Source: Burkholderia sp. Ac-20379 (GTDB lineage: Bacteria > Pseudomonadota > Gammaproteobacteria > Burkholderiales > Burkholderiaceae). From it: 32,273 nucleotides of DNA. The notes below the pieces were generated by a model, which did not search any database, had not been told where the DNA came from, and was given only the letters and a program-made list of their open reading frames with translations. The DNA lies in NCBI RefSeq assembly GCF_017104645.1, contig NZ_JAAGPF010000057.1, positions 1 through 32,273 on the forward strand. The letters run 5' to 3'. Positions 18,556 to 25,966 of this stretch are shown in pieces (position 1 is the first letter of the stretch; every line of letters begins with the position of its first letter). Position numbers and translations under genes: made by a program.

Positions 18556-21048
18556 TTAGATTTTTGCGCGCAGCGTGAACATCACCTGCGCCGGATTACC
18601 GTAGTAATTGCCGTTGCCGAGCGTCACGTTCTGCCAGTACTTGCGGTTGAAGATGTTGGTCGCGCTCAGCGTGGCCGACAGGTTCTTCGAGATCTGGTAG
18701 CCCACCAGGCCGCTGAAGATCGTGTAGCCGCCCGCCGCTTCCGGAATGCCGCCGTCGAGCGAGTAGGTGCTGCTCTGCACCAGCGCGCCGCCGCCGACGT
18801 TCCACTTGTGCCATTGGCCCGGCAACTGGTAGTTCGCCCAGAACTTGAACTGATGCTTCGGCTGCCACGAGAAGTTGCCGCCCGTCGTGAGGCTGGTGTC
18901 GAGCGAACGCACGTTCACGTAGGTGTAGCCGGTCTGCAAGGTCAGGCCCGGCAGCAGCTCGCCGCTCGCGGTCGCCTCGAAGCCCTGGCTGCGCGCCTTG
19001 CCGGTGGCGATGTAGAACCCCGGGTGGGCCGTGTCGCCGTAGGCACGGTTGCTTTCGTCGATCTGGAACAGCGCCAGCGCGGTGTTGAGCTTGCCGCCGA
19101 AATACTCGCCCTTGATGCCCACTTCGTACTGGCTGCCCGTGACCGGCTTCAGGATCTGGCCGTCATAGGTGGTCTGGCCGGTCTGCGGCTTGTAGATCGA
19201 CGTGTAGCTCGCGTAGGCGGTGTACGTGTCGTTGATGTCGTAGACGAGGCCCACGAACGGATTGAACTTCGGCCCCGCCGACGCGTGTTGATACGTGACG
19301 CCGAAGAAGTTGTAGTCCGGGTTCACGTCCGGGCTGACCGTCGAATTCCACCAGGTCAGCTGGCCGCCGACCACCAGCGTGAGCGGATCGAGGATCGAGA
19401 AGCGCGCGTTGCCGTAGACGCTGTACTGGTTCGTGAGCGTGAACTGGTTCGCCTGCGGGCCGCCGGCGAAGGCGTCCGAATAGATCGAATTGTCGAAGAT
19501 GCTGCCGATCTGATCGCCGTTGAAGTCGAGGCCGCTCGCCGGATTGATCAGGTATTGATACGACTTGTCGTTCTGGCGCAGATAGCTCGCGCCGACCGTC
19601 AGCTTGTGCTTGCGACCGAACAGACTGAATGGGCCGCTGGCATAGGCGTCGACCGAATCCTGGGTGTTCTTGTCCGAGTAGTTCAGGCTGTACGGATTGC
19701 CGATGAACGTGGTCGGATCGACATACGAATTCGGAATGCCGTACATCGCATGCTGGTTGTACTGCACATGGTTGTACGCCACCTTGGCGACCCAGTCCGA
19801 CGGCAGCTTCTGCTCGACCTCGACGAACTCGTTGGTTTTCTCGAGCTGGTAGTAATTCCAGTCGGCGCCGAGGAAGGCACTGCGCGACACGGTGATCGGC
19901 TCGTGATCGGTGGAGACCGGCAGGCCGTACATCACGTGGCCGAACTGCTTCGAGTAGGCCACGCCGACGCGCGCCGTGGTGGTCGAGGTCAGATCGGCCT
20001 CGAGCGTGCCGTAAATCTGCTGGTCGCGCTGCCAGGTGCCGTCCTGCATCAGGTGCTGGTCGTGCTGGGCGGCCACCAGGCGGCCGCGCAGCGTGCCGGC
20101 CTTGTTCAGCGGACCGCCGATGTCGATCGATTCGCGATGGTCGGCGTAGTTGCCGACACCGACTTCGGCCGAAGCCTGGAACGTCGAGGGTGCACGCTTG
20201 CGCACCAGGTTGATCACGCCGCCGTCGCCGCCGAAGCCGTTGAACAGGCCGGCCGGCCCGCGCAGCACTTCGACGCGATCGTACATCGCGATGTTGTCGT
20301 CGACCGCGCCGATGCTGCTCGAACCGAGCGCCGTGGGCACGCCGTCGAGCTGGAAGGAGGTGATCGGGAATCCGCGCGAGATGTACGAATTCGTGTTCGA
20401 GCCGACCGGCATCACCTGGATGCCGGGCGTGTAGCGCATCACGTCGGCGAGCGTCGAGGCGTTCTGCAAGTCGATCTGCTGCTGCGTGATCACGCTGACC
20501 GACTGCGGGATCTCGCGCTGCGCGACGGGAATCTTGGACCCGACGGTGACGGGCGGGTTGACGCGCTCGACTTCGGGGTTTTTCCCGCTGACCTTGACGG
20601 CCGGCAGTGCGACCGACTTGCTCGCCGCATCCGTCGCGGCCGAACCCGATGCTGACGTGGCGGCGGCATCGGCCCCCACGCCCGACGAATCGCGCACGAC
20701 GCGCAACCCGGCCTGGCCATCCTGCACGACGCTCAGCTGGGTGCCGGCGAGCAGCTTGTCGAGCGCGTCGCGCGCCGCGAGCGTGCCCTTCACTTCCGGC
20801 GCGACCTTGCCTGCCACTTCGCGCTTCGAGTAGGCGAGCGCGATACCCGTCTGCTGACTTAGCGCGGCAAGCGCGTGGTCGAGCGGCTGTGCCGGCACGT
20901 CGATCGCCATCGTCGGGGTCGAGCCCGCATGCGCCGCACTGGTCATGACGCAACCCGCGACGAACGCGGCAATCGTGGCGGCCTGCCATGTCCGGCGACT
21001 CGGGGGCATCCCCTCGTCTTGCAATCGTTGGTCTTCTACGCGACTCAT
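18556..21048 (-). CDS. TonB-dependent siderophore receptor with N-terminal STN signalling domain
   Basis: The 830-residue outer-membrane receptor has a signal sequence (about 18-41), a Secretin/TonB short N-terminal (STN) domain (about 46-118, starting [20 protein letters not shown]), a plug domain (about 165-275, with [12 protein letters not shown] and [15 protein letters not shown]) and a 22-strand-type barrel to the C-terminus. The STN domain places it among FecA/FpvA-like transducers that signal through an anti-sigma factor, but no fecI/fecR-like pair is in the window. The start at 21048 has AAGGAG upstream with a rather long 10-base spacing. An alternative Met14 would also leave a complete signal peptide. 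It sits between the two NRPS genes behind its own AT-rich, Fur-box-like region, and is most likely the cognate receptor for the product. Confidence 0.93.
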   Translation of the reverse strand: MSRVEDQRLQDEGMPPSRRTWQAATIAAFVAGCVMTSAAHAGSTPTMAIDVPAQPLDHALAALSQQTGIALAYSKREVAGKVAPEVKGTLAARDALDKLLAGTQLSVVQDGQAGLRVVRDSSGVGADAAATSASGSAATDAASKSVALPAVKVSGKNPEVERVNPPVTVGSKIPVAQREIPQSVSVITQQQIDLQNASTLADVMRYTPGIQVMPVGSNTNSYISRGFPITSFQLDGVPTALGSSSIGAVDDNIAMYDRVEVLRGPAGLFNGFGGDGGVINLVRKRAPSTFQASAEVGVGNYADHRESIDIGGPLNKAGTLRGRLVAAQHDQHLMQDGTWQRDQQIYGTLEADLTSTTTARVGVAYSKQFGHVMYGLPVSTDHEPITVSRSAFLGADWNYYQLEKTNEFVEVEQKLPSDWVAKVAYNHVQYNQHAMYGIPNSYVDPTTFIGNPYSLNYSDKNTQDSVDAYASGPFSLFGRKHKLTVGASYLRQNDKSYQYLINPASGLDFNGDQIGSIFDNSIYSDAFAGGPQANQFTLTNQYSVYGNARFSILDPLTLVVGGQLTWWNSTVSPDVNPDYNFFGVTYQHASAGPKFNPFVGLVYDINDTYTAYASYTSIYKPQTGQTTYDGQILKPVTGSQYEVGIKGEYFGGKLNTALALFQIDESNRAYGDTAHPGFYIATGKARSQGFEATASGELLPGLTLQTGYTYVNVRSLDTSLTTGGNFSWQPKHQFKFWANYQLPGQWHKWNVGGGALVQSSTYSLDGGIPEAAGGYTIFSGLVGYQISKNLSATLSATNIFNRKYWQNVTLGNGNYYGNPAQVMFTLRAKI

Positions 21049-21131
21049 ACCCCGCCCACTCCTTTTTTCTATTCAGCGATTGGAAATTTCGGAAGAACTG
21101 GCGCTTGCCCTATTCGCCAATTCGAGAGAAC

Positions 21132-21179
21132 GTGAATGATAATTGTTCCTATTTCATTTTGCGAATGATTTTCACTTTC
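21132..21179 (-). promoter_or_regulatory. AT-rich region with two Fur-box-like sites upstream of the receptor
   Basis: The 179-bp gap between the small NRPS and the receptor is conspicuously AT-rich for this genome. Read on the minus strand, 21179-21161 matches the 19-bp Fur consensus at 14 of 19 positions (core GTGAAAATCATT), and 21150-21132 matches at 11 of 19 (core ATTATCATT). This is a hand alignment. It suggests an iron-repressed promoter internal to the locus, giving the receptor and the genes behind it their own start. I did not find a clear -35/-10 pair. Confidence 0.5.
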
Positions 21180-21227
21180 AGCAACCGGCGGGAATGCCGA
21201 TCGCTGAAATACAACGTGCCATTTCAA

Positions 21228-24200
21228 TCAGCTTACGGCCGTATCCCTGGCCTTCGCGAGCAGGGCCTCGCGTGCCTCCGGCGTCATCGCGGCGAGCTTC
21301 AGGCGCAATGCCGCCACCTTTTCGAGCTTGCCGGTTTCAGCTTCCTTCTCCAGCAAGGCACGCGCCAGCGCGGCAATGGTCGGATGCTCGAATAGCGTGC
21401 CGGGCAGCAATTCGACACGCAGCAAATCCTGCACGCGCGTGACGAAGCGGATCACCAGCAGCGAGTGCCCGCCCAACGCGAAGAAATCGTCGTCGACGCC
21501 GATCGATTCGCGCTCGAGCAGCGTCGCGGCGGTCTGCATCAGCAGCGTTTCGAGCGACGAGGATGGGGCGCGAGTCGGCGCTGCATGCTCTGCCGACGGT
21601 TCGGTCAGCGCCTGGCGATCGATCTTGCCGTTCGGCAGACGCGGCAGGTCGGCGAGCAGCGCGATACGCGCCGGCACCATCGCGTCGGGCAGGCGCTCGC
21701 GCAGCGCCGCCTTCAGCGCGGCCACCGTGACCGCCGCGCCGGACGGCACCACGAACGCCACCAGCTCGTTGTCGCCGCCGCGGCGCGCCACGCGCACCGC
21801 CGCCTGCTGCACCTCGGGCCGCCGCCGCAGTGCCGCCTCGACGTCGCCGATCTCGATGCGGAAGCCGCGGATCTTCACCTGATCGTCGACACGGCCGAGG
21901 ATGCGCACCCCGCCCTCCGGTTCGACGCGCGCAAGATCGCCGCTGCGATAGAGGCGCTCGCCCGGCACGAACGGATCGTCGATGAACGCATCGCCGCGCT
22001 CGCCGCCGAGGTAGGCGTCGCAGAGCTGCGCGCCGCCGATGTACAGCTCGCCGGTCGCGCCGGTCGGCACCAGGCGGCGCTGCGCGTCGAGCACGCGGAG
22101 TCGGCAGTTCGCCAGCGGAGCGGTGAGCGGCAGGCCCGAGGCATAGCGGCCCGCCGCGGAGGCATCCCGGTCGAACCGGTGCACGGCCACCCCGACCGTC
22201 GTTTCGGTCGGCCCGTAGTGGTTGACGATGCGCGTTGCCGGCGCGATCGCGGCGATCCGCGCCAGCAAGCGTTCGCCGGCAGCCTCGCCGCCGAGCACGA
22301 CGATCGGCGGCAGCGCCGGCGCCCGCGTATCGAGCAGTGCCTCGAGATGCGAAGGGACGATCTTCACGCAGTCGATCGCTTGCTCGCGAACGAAGCGTGC
22401 GAAGGCGTCGCCGTCGCGCATGTCGTCGGTCGTCGCCACCACCAGGCAGGCACCCTGCGCCAGCGCGCCGAACAAGGTTGTGTTGCCGAGATCCGCCGCG
22501 ACGGTCGAGGTCAGCGCGAAACGACGCGAGGCGTCGAACCCCGCCGCCTCGCTCACCGCCAGCGCGTAGTTCAGCAACTGTCGCTGGCCGATCGGCACGC
22601 CCTTCGGCTCGCCGGTGGATCCCGAGGTGAACAGCAGGTAGGCGGGGCCATCGCTCGGCGCGACCGGTGCGACACCATCGGCGATCGCCGGGGCGGCCAG
22701 CAGGTCGGCGATGCCGAGGGTGGTCGATATCGAGGCCGGCTCATCGGCGACATCCGCGACGATCGTCACGGCGGGCCGTGCCCTCTCGAGGATGCGCGCG
22801 CGCCGCTCGGCCGGCCATTCGGGATCGAGCGGCAGATACGGAGCGCCGGCGCGCATCGCCGCCAGCAAGGCCACCACGAGCCCGCCGGAACGCTGCAACG
22901 CGATCGCGACGGGACGCTCGCGCGAGGCCCCGGCGGCGGCCAGGCGCACGGCCGCCGCGGCAACCCGCTGTTCGAGCTCGCCATACGTGAGCGACAGGTC
23001 CGGCGCCGACAGCGCCGGGGCGTCGGGTTGCCGGCGCGCAAAATCGCCGAGGCGCCCGGAGAGCGTCTGCGTGCCGAAATCGACGGCGGCGCCCTGCCAG
23101 CCCAGCAGGCGGCCTCGCTCGGCCTCACCCACCCAGGCCAGCGATGCGATCGGCATGTCGACGGCACCGGTCTCGAGCAGCGCCTCGAGCAGCGTCGCGT
23201 ATTGATCGAGCAGCGCCTCGGCCGCCTCGACCGGATAGTGTGCAGTCGCGTGATGCAGCTGGAACCGCACCGGCACATCGTCGGATCCGGCCTCCATGCC
23301 GAGCACGAGATCGAACGACGCGGCCGCGATCGTGCGATCGATCGGCGTGCTCGTCAGCGAGCCGGCGATCGAGCGCACGGCTGGTGCCTTGTCGAAGCGG
23401 AATGCGATACCGCCGCGCGTCGCGTCGGCAACCGGCTGCGCCGCACAGTATTCCTGGACTTCGCGATGCGCCTCGAGCGTCGTCGCGAGCGCGGCGGCGA
23501 TCGCCCGGAAGGTCCGGTCCGGGCGCACGTCGAGCGAGATCGGCAGGACAGCCTCGAACGGACCGATCGCGCCGGCCAGTTCGGCGTAGTCGCGGCGGCA
23601 GTCGTTCTGCCAGTGACCGCCGACGCGCGCGGCATCGGCGATGCGGCCGACCAGCGCCCACCATGCGGCCTGCGTCACGACCTCGACGCGCGTGCCGAGC
23701 CGCGCGGCCAGCGCGGCAAGGCCGGCGCCGGCTTGCACCGGGCGCGCAACGGCATGCAACGGCGAAGCCGATGCATCGTCGTGCCGGCCCGGCCGGCGGT
23801 ACGGCAGCGCGAGCACGGTCGGCGAGCCGACATCCGCCGACGCGCGCTCGGCCCAATAGGCCTTGCCCGAGGGCGCGTCGTCGGAATGGCCGAGCTCCTC
23901 GCGCCATTCGACGTACTGGCCGTAGTCGAGCACGCCTTCGTCGTCCTCGTCCGCGCCGCCGGAGACGGCCGCCTGCGCGCCGAGCCGCCGCGCGCATTCG
24001 TCGAGCCACGCATCGTGCAGCATCGCCAGGCTACCGGCATCGGCGGCCAGATGCGAAGCGATCCACACCAGCACGGCACGGCGCGCATCGATCGACACCA
24101 GCACGGCGCGCAACGTGAGCCCGCCTGCGGGATCGAACGGCAGCGCGCATTCGCTGTCCAGCACGGCTGCAAGCGCCTCGTGCTCGCCCGCGCCATCGAG

Positions 24201-24467
24201 CGCCGTCCATTGCGCCGCCGACCGTGCTTGCGGATGCTGGCGCAGCCCCGTGTAGCCGTCGACGGCCACGAAAGCCGTGCGCAGGATTTCATGGCGCGCC
24301 ACGACCTGATGGAACGCCTCGCGCAGCAGCGCTTCGTCGCGCGGGCCATCGAGCCGCGCCGCGAACACGACGGGCCGTTTCGCCAGCCCCGCGTCGGCCA
24401 GCGCCGCGCGCTGCTGCTGCGACAACGGATAGCCCGCCTGCATCGCACCGGAAGAAAAATCGTTCAT
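21228..24467 (-). CDS. One-module NRPS: degenerate C-like (interface-type) domain, A(Asp), T
   Basis: The 1079-residue protein has a C-superfamily domain (about 10-440), an A domain (about 470-960), a carrier domain with GGHS (Ser1002), and a helical tail of some 35 residues with no thioesterase. The A-domain pocket reads DLTKVGHVG, which is essentially the established Asp code. The C-like domain is unusual: the HHxxxDG motif is SHLAADA (138-144), keeping the second His and the Asp but losing the first His and the Gly, and the usual FVNT-type motif reads IGPFEAVLP. Such degenerate C domains fit the interface domains described as partners of stand-alone aspartyl beta-hydroxylases. The start codon overlaps the hydroxylase stop (ATGA), so the two are translationally coupled. 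Inferred role: load Asp and present it for beta-hydroxylation, supplying a bidentate Fe(III) ligand. Confidence 0.94.
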   Translation of the reverse strand: MNDFSSGAMQAGYPLSQQQRAALADAGLAKRPVVFAARLDGPRDEALLREAFHQVVARHEILRTAFVAVDGYTGLRQHPQARSAAQWTALDGAGEHEALAAVLDSECALPFDPAGGLTLRAVLVSIDARRAVLVWIASHLAADAGSLAMLHDAWLDECARRLGAQAAVSGGADEDDEGVLDYGQYVEWREELGHSDDAPSGKAYWAERASADVGSPTVLALPYRRPGRHDDASASPLHAVARPVQAGAGLAALAARLGTRVEVVTQAAWWALVGRIADAARVGGHWQNDCRRDYAELAGAIGPFEAVLPISLDVRPDRTFRAIAAALATTLEAHREVQEYCAAQPVADATRGGIAFRFDKAPAVRSIAGSLTSTPIDRTIAAASFDLVLGMEAGSDDVPVRFQLHHATAHYPVEAAEALLDQYATLLEALLETGAVDMPIASLAWVGEAERGRLLGWQGAAVDFGTQTLSGRLGDFARRQPDAPALSAPDLSLTYGELEQRVAAAAVRLAAAGASRERPVAIALQRSGGLVVALLAAMRAGAPYLPLDPEWPAERRARILERARPAVTIVADVADEPASISTTLGIADLLAAPAIADGVAPVAPSDGPAYLLFTSGSTGEPKGVPIGQRQLLNYALAVSEAAGFDASRRFALTSTVAADLGNTTLFGALAQGACLVVATTDDMRDGDAFARFVREQAIDCVKIVPSHLEALLDTRAPALPPIVVLGGEAAGERLLARIAAIAPATRIVNHYGPTETTVGVAVHRFDRDASAAGRYASGLPLTAPLANCRLRVLDAQRRLVPTGATGELYIGGAQLCDAYLGGERGDAFIDDPFVPGERLYRSGDLARVEPEGGVRILGRVDDQVKIRGFRIEIGDVEAALRRRPEVQQAAVRVARRGGDNELVAFVVPSGAAVTVAALKAALRERLPDAMVPARIALLADLPRLPNGKIDRQALTEPSAEHAAPTRAPSSSLETLLMQTAATLLERESIGVDDDFFALGGHSLLVIRFVTRVQDLLRVELLPGTLFEHPTIAALARALLEKEAETGKLEKVAALRLKLAAMTPEAREALLAKARDTAVS

Positions 24468-25531
24468 CGCGCCGGCTCCTCCTGACGCGCAACCGCCGGC
24501 GCGCCGTTGTCCTGCCCTGCCGCGTAGGCGGGCCGGTTCCAGCTCACGTCGCGCCCCTCCACCATCTCGCCCATCGCCACCACGATCTTGCGCGGCTCCT
24601 CGTACGGATCGCGCGCATGCGCGGCCAGCATGTTGTCGAGCATCGCCACGTCGCCGGCCTGCCAGGCGAAGCGGATCGCGCAGGCCTCGTAGGCGCGCGA
24701 CAGCTCGGCCAGCACCGGCTCCTCGATCTCGCTGCCGTCGCCGTAGCGGACGCTGCGCGGCAGGCGCGCCGCGCCCACCATCTTCAGAAGATCGGCGCGC
24801 ACTTCCGGCTTCAGGAAGTACGGGTGATGCAGCTGAATCTGATTGAAGAAGCTCTTCTCGCCCGTTTGCGGGTGCGTGATCACGGCCGGCGCGGCGGTGC
24901 GGATCTGCAACTCGTTGTTGTCGAGCCAGACCCATTCGATGCCCGCCGTGCGGCAGCGCGATTCCACCTCCTCGCGCTCGTCGGTCTTGAAGAAATCCTG
25001 CCAGGCCACGTCGAGGCCGCTCGTGAACGTCCGCACGTAGGACAGGCTCAGGCGCTCGAACTTTTCGACCATCGCCGGCGGCAGTTCGCGCAGCATGCGG
25101 CGGCAATCGACCACCGGCGTCGCGCCACCCACCTTCGACGGCAACTCACAATAGAACCACTGCTTGCGCGGCCAGCGGTCGAGGTGCGAACTCTCGTTGT
25201 GGAACAGGATCATTTCCTTTTCCGGGTACGGCGTGGACTTGTAGGTGCGCTCGCCGCCTTCCTTCTTCGGCAGGTCGCCGTAGCCGCCGTACAGGCCCGG
25301 CGACATCGCGTCGGCGAACGCCTCGAAGGCGCGCGGGTTGGGCAGATCGAAATTGCGGAACAGGATCATCGCGTGACGTTGCAGCAACTCGTCGATGAAC
25401 GCGCGATTCGCGCCGGCCCAGGCCACCGGGTCGAGATCGCTGACGTTCGGCTCGACGAACACCGGCAACTGGCCGAGCGTGTCGTCGGTCCAGGTGCGCA
25501 CCGGCGCGCGCGCGAACCTGCGGTTCCGCAC
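24464..25531 (-). CDS. TauD/SyrP-family Fe(II)/2-oxoglutarate dioxygenase, probable aspartyl beta-hydroxylase
   Basis: This protein of up to 355 residues belongs to the TauD/TfdA superfamily, SyrP-like branch. Visible iron ligands are H111 and E113 in FHNESSHLDRWPRK and the distal H305 in DNMLAAHARDPY, with R314 the likely 2-oxoglutarate-binding Arg. This HxE version and the surrounding sequence are typical of siderophore Asp beta-hydroxylases. The start is uncertain. The GTG at 25531 is the first possible codon, directly preceded by a stop, and a GTG at 25501 is an alternative. Neither has a Shine-Dalgarno sequence, and codons above about 25510 run over xdhA-derived DNA. The native 5' end and promoter were probably lost at the breakpoint. 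It overlaps the Asp-activating NRPS by 4 bp, which strongly suggests that it hydroxylates carrier-bound Asp. Confidence 0.88.
   Translation of the reverse strand: MRNRRFARAPVRTWTDDTLGQLPVFVEPNVSDLDPVAWAGANRAFIDELLQRHAMILFRNFDLPNPRAFEAFADAMSPGLYGGYGDLPKKEGGERTYKSTPYPEKEMILFHNESSHLDRWPRKQWFYCELPSKVGGATPVVDCRRMLRELPPAMVEKFERLSLSYVRTFTSGLDVAWQDFFKTDEREEVESRCRTAGIEWVWLDNNELQIRTAAPAVITHPQTGEKSFFNQIQLHHPYFLKPEVRADLLKMVGAARLPRSVRYGDGSEIEEPVLAELSRAYEACAIRFAWQAGDVAMLDNMLAAHARDPYEEPRKIVVAMGEMVEGRDVSWNRPAYAAGQDNGAPAVARQEEPAR
25495..25515. other. Breakpoint between the siderophore locus and xdhA
   Basis: Left of this point the minus strand encodes the hydroxylase. From about 25510 the plus strand encodes recognisable XdhA C-terminal sequence (LRFRTYKLSKRFD). 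Nothing separates them: no promoter, MbtH or sigma gene, IS end or target duplication. An alternating GC run (25504-25514) lies at the join and may have helped breakage or recombination. Microhomology of this kind is common in GC-rich DNA, so it is only suggestive. Confidence 0.6.
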
Positions 25532-25943
25532 CTACAAGCTGTCGAAGCGTTTCGATTCGGATATTTCGGCCGTGTGCGCGGCGTTTGCGTTCATCGCGGA
25601 CGGCGACACGATCCGCGAGCCGCGCGTCGCGTTCGGCGGCATGGCGGCCACGCCGAAGCGCGGTGCGCACACCGAGGCCGCGCTCGACGGTGCGCTTTGG
25701 CACGAGGCCACCGCGCAGACCGCGATGCTGGCGCTCGAACGCGATTACGCGCCGCTGTCCGACATGCGCGCGACCGGCGGCTACCGGCTCGATGCCGCGC
25801 GCAATCTGCTCTACCGGTTCTGGCTCGAAACGCGCACCGACGCGCCGCTCGCGAGCGCCGCGCTGAACGTGCGCTGCGTGGCCGCGGCCTCGCCCGCACC
25901 CGCGCCTTCGTCCGACCCCTCGCCGGCGCCGGCCGGCCGCTGA
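25510..25943 (+). pseudogene. xdhA: 3' fragment of xdhA (xanthine dehydrogenase small subunit)
   Basis: About 144 codons are open to the stop at 25941-25943 and match the C-terminal CO-dehydrogenase-flavoprotein domain of XdhA: RTYKLSKRFDSDISAVCAAF, FGGMAATPKR, then the DMRATGGYRLDAARNLL block. A full small subunit is roughly 500 residues. The N-terminal [2Fe-2S] domains and the main FAD-binding domain are missing here, and no start codon with a ribosome-binding site precedes the conserved part. The gene is therefore a truncated remnant, cut at the junction with the siderophore locus. The stop lies 23 bp before the xdhB start, the normal operon order. The last 20 residues are Ala/Pro/Ser-rich and probably native. 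Without a small subunit elsewhere, xanthine dehydrogenase should be inactive. Confidence 0.88.
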
Positions 25944-25966
25944 CCCCGGAATCCGGAGCCCTCACC

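Noticed and set aside
24468..25106. An N-terminal extension of the Asp NRPS into the hydroxylase gene
   Set aside because: The extension is antisense-like, Arg/Ala-rich sequence overlapping a conserved dioxygenase. The ATGA overlap at 24464-24467 marks the real start.
25400..25600. An insertion sequence or attachment site at the xdhA breakpoint
   Set aside because: No transposase, terminal inverted repeat, target duplication or tRNA end could be seen around the join.
24224..25966. An N-terminal extension of XdhB through xdhA and the hydroxylase
   Set aside because: Conserved XdhB sequence starts right after the ATG at 25967, which has a good ribosome-binding site; the upstream frame has no similarity to the family.
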